NCBI GenBank assembly: GCA_024398435.1
Contig: JAKSJD010000011.1
Coordinates: 19,311-83,310 of the forward strand
Length of the DNA stretch: 64,000 nucleotides
From: Bacteroidaceae bacterium
Lineage (GTDB): Bacteria; Bacteroidota; Bacteroidia; Bacteroidales; Bacteroidaceae
Direction: 5' to 3'
Below the pieces are notes generated by a model. That model made no database searches and was not told where the DNA came from. It saw only the letters and a program-made list of their open reading frames with translations. Both the position numbers and the translations under genes were made by a program. Shown in pieces: positions 61,689-64,000 of this stretch; position 1 is the first letter of the stretch; the number at the start of each line of letters is the position of its first letter.

Positions 61689-64000
61689 ATGACTCCAGAA
61701 GAGAAAGCAAGGGTCAAGATAGACCAGATGTTTGAAGATGCCGGTTGGCAGGTGGTGGATAGAGATTTCTATTCGCCAACTATTACTGCTGCCGCTATCA
61801 GAGAAGGTCTTCTTGAAGGAAATCACGAAGCCGATTACTTTCTGTTTATCAACGGAAAGGCAATCGGTGTGCTCGAAGCAAAGCGTGAAGAGGTTGATGT
61901 GACCTCAACCAAGGTTTGCGAGCAGACAGAAATGTATGCTCGTGGAGTACCAGAATGCTACCAAGCATGGCTACGTCCTCTTCCTTTTGGCTATCAGTCA
62001 AACGGTGAAGAGACCTACTTCCGTGACTTCAGAGATAAAGATGGAGGCATGGAACTTCTTAACCGCATCCATACCCCAAAGGAGTTGTGTAAGATGCTTG
62101 GCATTGAGGACGTATATGCAGGATTGCCAACGCTCAAAAAGAAGGGATTGCGCGATTGTCAGTTTGAAGCAATCACAGAGCTTGAAAAGTCATTCCGCAC
62201 AGGACAAAACAAAGCTTTGATGGTACTGGCTACAGGTTCTGGCAAGACTTACACAGCTTGTCTGGCGTCATATCGTTTCCTTGCTTATACTCCAATGAGA
62301 CGAATCCTTTTCCTTGTTGACCGAAACAATCTCGGCAAACAAGCAGAAGGAGAGTTTGGAATGTTCCGACTTACAGAAACAGGAGATCCATTCAATACCA
62401 TCTTCACCGTTAATCGCTTGAAGTCTGCTAAGATTCCAAGCGACAGCAATGTTGTAATTTCCACTATTCAGCGACTTTTCTCTTTGCTGAAGGGTGAAGA
62501 CATCACTGATACAGACGAAGATGACGATGATAACGACATTCCTGTAGAACTTCCAGAGAATCCAACTCTGCCAAAAGATTTCTTTGATGTTATAATCATT
62601 GATGAGTGCCATCGTAGCATCTATGGCAATTGGAAAAAGGTTCTTGACTACTTTACAACAGCCAAGATGATAGGTCTTACAGCAACTCCGGTTCCTGAGA
62701 CCATGGCATTCTTCAACAACAACCGCATTGTCAACTACACCCTTGAAAAGAGTATCGTTGATGGTGTAAACGTGGATTGCCGTATCTATCGTATCAAGAC
62801 AGAGGCAACAGAGAATGGTGGTGCTATCAAGCAAGGTGACAAACTTAGACGTGAAACTCGCTATACTGGCAAGATAGAAACCATCAGCCAAAGAGAAACT
62901 AAGCAATACACCAAGGAAGAGCTTAACCGAAGTGTCATCAATCCTGCCCAGATAAAGTTGGTGCTTGAAACATATAGAGATAGTGTCTATTCCGAGATGT
63001 TCACTGACCCACAGCGTGAGCCGAACATGGACTATCTCCCAAAGACTCTTATCTTTGCCTTGAATGAGGCACATGCTACCAATATCATGAACATTGCAAA
63101 GGAGGTGTTCGGACATCCAGATGCTGATGACCCTTATGTTCAAAAGATAACCTATAGTGCTGGCGATAGCAATGAACTGATTCGTCACTTCCGCAATGAT
63201 AAGGAGTTCCGCATTGCTGTTACCTGTACGCTTGTTGCAACAGGTACAGACGTTAAACCTCTGGAGGTTGTCATGTTCATGCGTGATGTTCAGTCACTCC
63301 CTCTCTATGTTCAGATGAAGGGTCGTGGTGTTCGTACCATTGGTGATGAACAGCTTCGTAATGTTACTCCTAATGCATTCTCGAAAGATTGCTTCTACCT
63401 CGTTGATGCCGTAGGTGTAACAGAACACGAAATGCACATACCATCAGCAGGAACGGATGATGAACACAAGGAAACCATAACCTTCAAGCGACTCCTTGAA
63501 CTGATTACACATGGTAACGTCACTGATCAGTACCTGAGAATGCTTGCTTCACGCCTCGCGCGTATATATAATAAATGTAATGACGAGCAGCGCAATAAGT
63601 TCACGGAACTGGCAACGATTGATATGAAGGAACTCTCATCTGCCATCTTTACGGCTCTTGACCAACAGTTATTGCCTCCATTTGAAGACATCAATCAGCC
63701 GAATAACGAGCGCAAGGGCTTGGTCGGAGGTATTATCAACCATCCTGAGGCACGCCAGTATCTGCTAATTATCAATGCAGGATTTGTTGAGATACTTATG
63801 CCAGGTGAAGACACCCTTATCAGCAAAGGATTCTCCATCGAGGATGCCAAGGACACAACAGATGCTTTTGAGAAGTATTGTAATGAGCATCGTGATGACA
63901 TAGAGGCGTTGCGAATCATCTGGAACAATGAAGGTGAACCGCTTACATACGCAGTACTGAAGGACTTGGAGAACAAATTGAAGATGGCAAACAACAGATT
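61689..64000 (+). CDS. hsdR: Type I restriction endonuclease R subunit (3' end beyond the window)
   Basis: The first 770 or so codons of an HsdR of the EcoEI type (DEAD helicase with nuclease). A start at 61689 lies 4 nt after the GIY-YIG stop. A PD-(D/E)xK-type nuclease core is near the N-terminus (EADYFLFINGKAIGVLEAKR). The helicase motifs are complete: ATGSGKTYTA near 180, IIIDECHRS near 302, GLTATPV near 330 and the motif VI-type MKGRGVRTIG near 545. It cleaves or translocates DNA that lacks the system's methylation. The hsdM and hsdS genes should lie to the right, out of view. Confidence 0.92.
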   Translation, partial: MTPEEKARVKIDQMFEDAGWQVVDRDFYSPTITAAAIREGLLEGNHEADYFLFINGKAIGVLEAKREEVDVTSTKVCEQTEMYARGVPECYQAWLRPLPFGYQSNGEETYFRDFRDKDGGMELLNRIHTPKELCKMLGIEDVYAGLPTLKKKGLRDCQFEAITELEKSFRTGQNKALMVLATGSGKTYTACLASYRFLAYTPMRRILFLVDRNNLGKQAEGEFGMFRLTETGDPFNTIFTVNRLKSAKIPSDSNVVISTIQRLFSLLKGEDITDTDEDDDDNDIPVELPENPTLPKDFFDVIIIDECHRSIYGNWKKVLDYFTTAKMIGLTATPVPETMAFFNNNRIVNYTLEKSIVDGVNVDCRIYRIKTEATENGGAIKQGDKLRRETRYTGKIETISQRETKQYTKEELNRSVINPAQIKLVLETYRDSVYSEMFTDPQREPNMDYLPKTLIFALNEAHATNIMNIAKEVFGHPDADDPYVQKITYSAGDSNELIRHFRNDKEFRIAVTCTLVATGTDVKPLEVVMFMRDVQSLPLYVQMKGRGVRTIGDEQLRNVTPNAFSKDCFYLVDAVGVTEHEMHIPSAGTDDEHKETITFKRLLELITHGNVTDQYLRMLASRLARIYNKCNDEQRNKFTELATIDMKELSSAIFTALDQQLLPPFEDINQPNNERKGLVGGIINHPEARQYLLIINAGFVEILMPGEDTLISKGFSIEDAKDTTDAFEKYCNEHRDDIEALRIIWNNEGEPLTYAVLKDLENKLKMANNR

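Noticed and set aside
62268-63188. Open frame of 306 codons on the minus strand opposite hsdR
   Set aside because: The plus strand encodes a complete set of helicase motifs across it.

Overview
The window reads as chromosome of a Bacteroidales bacterium, most like Prevotella and its relatives. The evidence is the recurrent Bacteroidota promoter (TTTG, 19-20 bp, TAnnTTTG) seen upstream of many genes, a TamB/lipoprotein-TamA pair, a 3158-residue secreted protein ending in a type IX-type sorting tail (GIYILNGKKVLVK), the gene order DUF1599 / DoxX-like / tpiA / SPOR / folE, and A-rich rather than Shine-Dalgarno starts. Genus is inference.

Layout. 0-2 kb: end of an ABC exporter gene (cut by the window edge) with a heptanucleotide repeat inside it, overlapping a GNAT acetyltransferase. 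2.0-2.7 kb: repeat-rich spacer. 2.7-6.5 kb: operon of an unknown protein, a secreted subtilase, xseA and xseB. 6.6-14.3 kb: housekeeping genes ndk, M23/LysM endopeptidase, DUF1599, DoxX/MauE-like, tpiA, SPOR, folE, dnaG. 14.4-16.3 kb, minus strand: rlpA and metY. 16.3-17.3 kb: spacer with a 22-bp-period array and a cluster of CCTGTCAG/CTGACAGG motifs.

17.3-26.6 kb is an accessory block, visibly more AT-rich from about 20 kb. It holds (a) an ADP-ribose module: an NrtR-like Nudix regulator with two matching palindromes around its promoter, followed by an ADP-ribosylglycohydrolase fused to a macro-like domain; and (b) a tightly packed run of six genes: DUF1848, a methyltransferase-like/NERD-like/SF1-helicase fusion, a TerB-like protein, a zinc-ribbon protein, an unknown helical protein and a lipoprotein. 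Part (b) is my best candidate for an undescribed (perhaps anti-phage) system. The block abuts the 3' end of an initiator tRNA gene.

27.1-39.5 kb: tamB and tamL (outer-membrane assembly), radA, an exo/endonuclease-family protein, a nucleotidyltransferase, dispersed repeats and a TlpA-like thioredoxin. 39.7-49.1 kb: the giant secreted LamG/Fn3-type protein. 49.5-56.9 kb: a minus-strand operon of a LeuA-like protein that has lost its metal-binding histidines, a fusion of a TIM-barrel isomerase with an acyl-CoA synthetase, and pyruvate:ferredoxin oxidoreductase. 57.1-57.4 kb: promoter, hairpins and terminator with no ORF, a small-RNA candidate. 57.5-64 kb: second accessory block with a coiled-coil membrane protein, divergent paralogous XRE regulators, an AlbA/Schlafen-type ATP-binding protein, a GIY-YIG/DUF4357 protein and the start of a type I restriction R subunit, which runs off the window.
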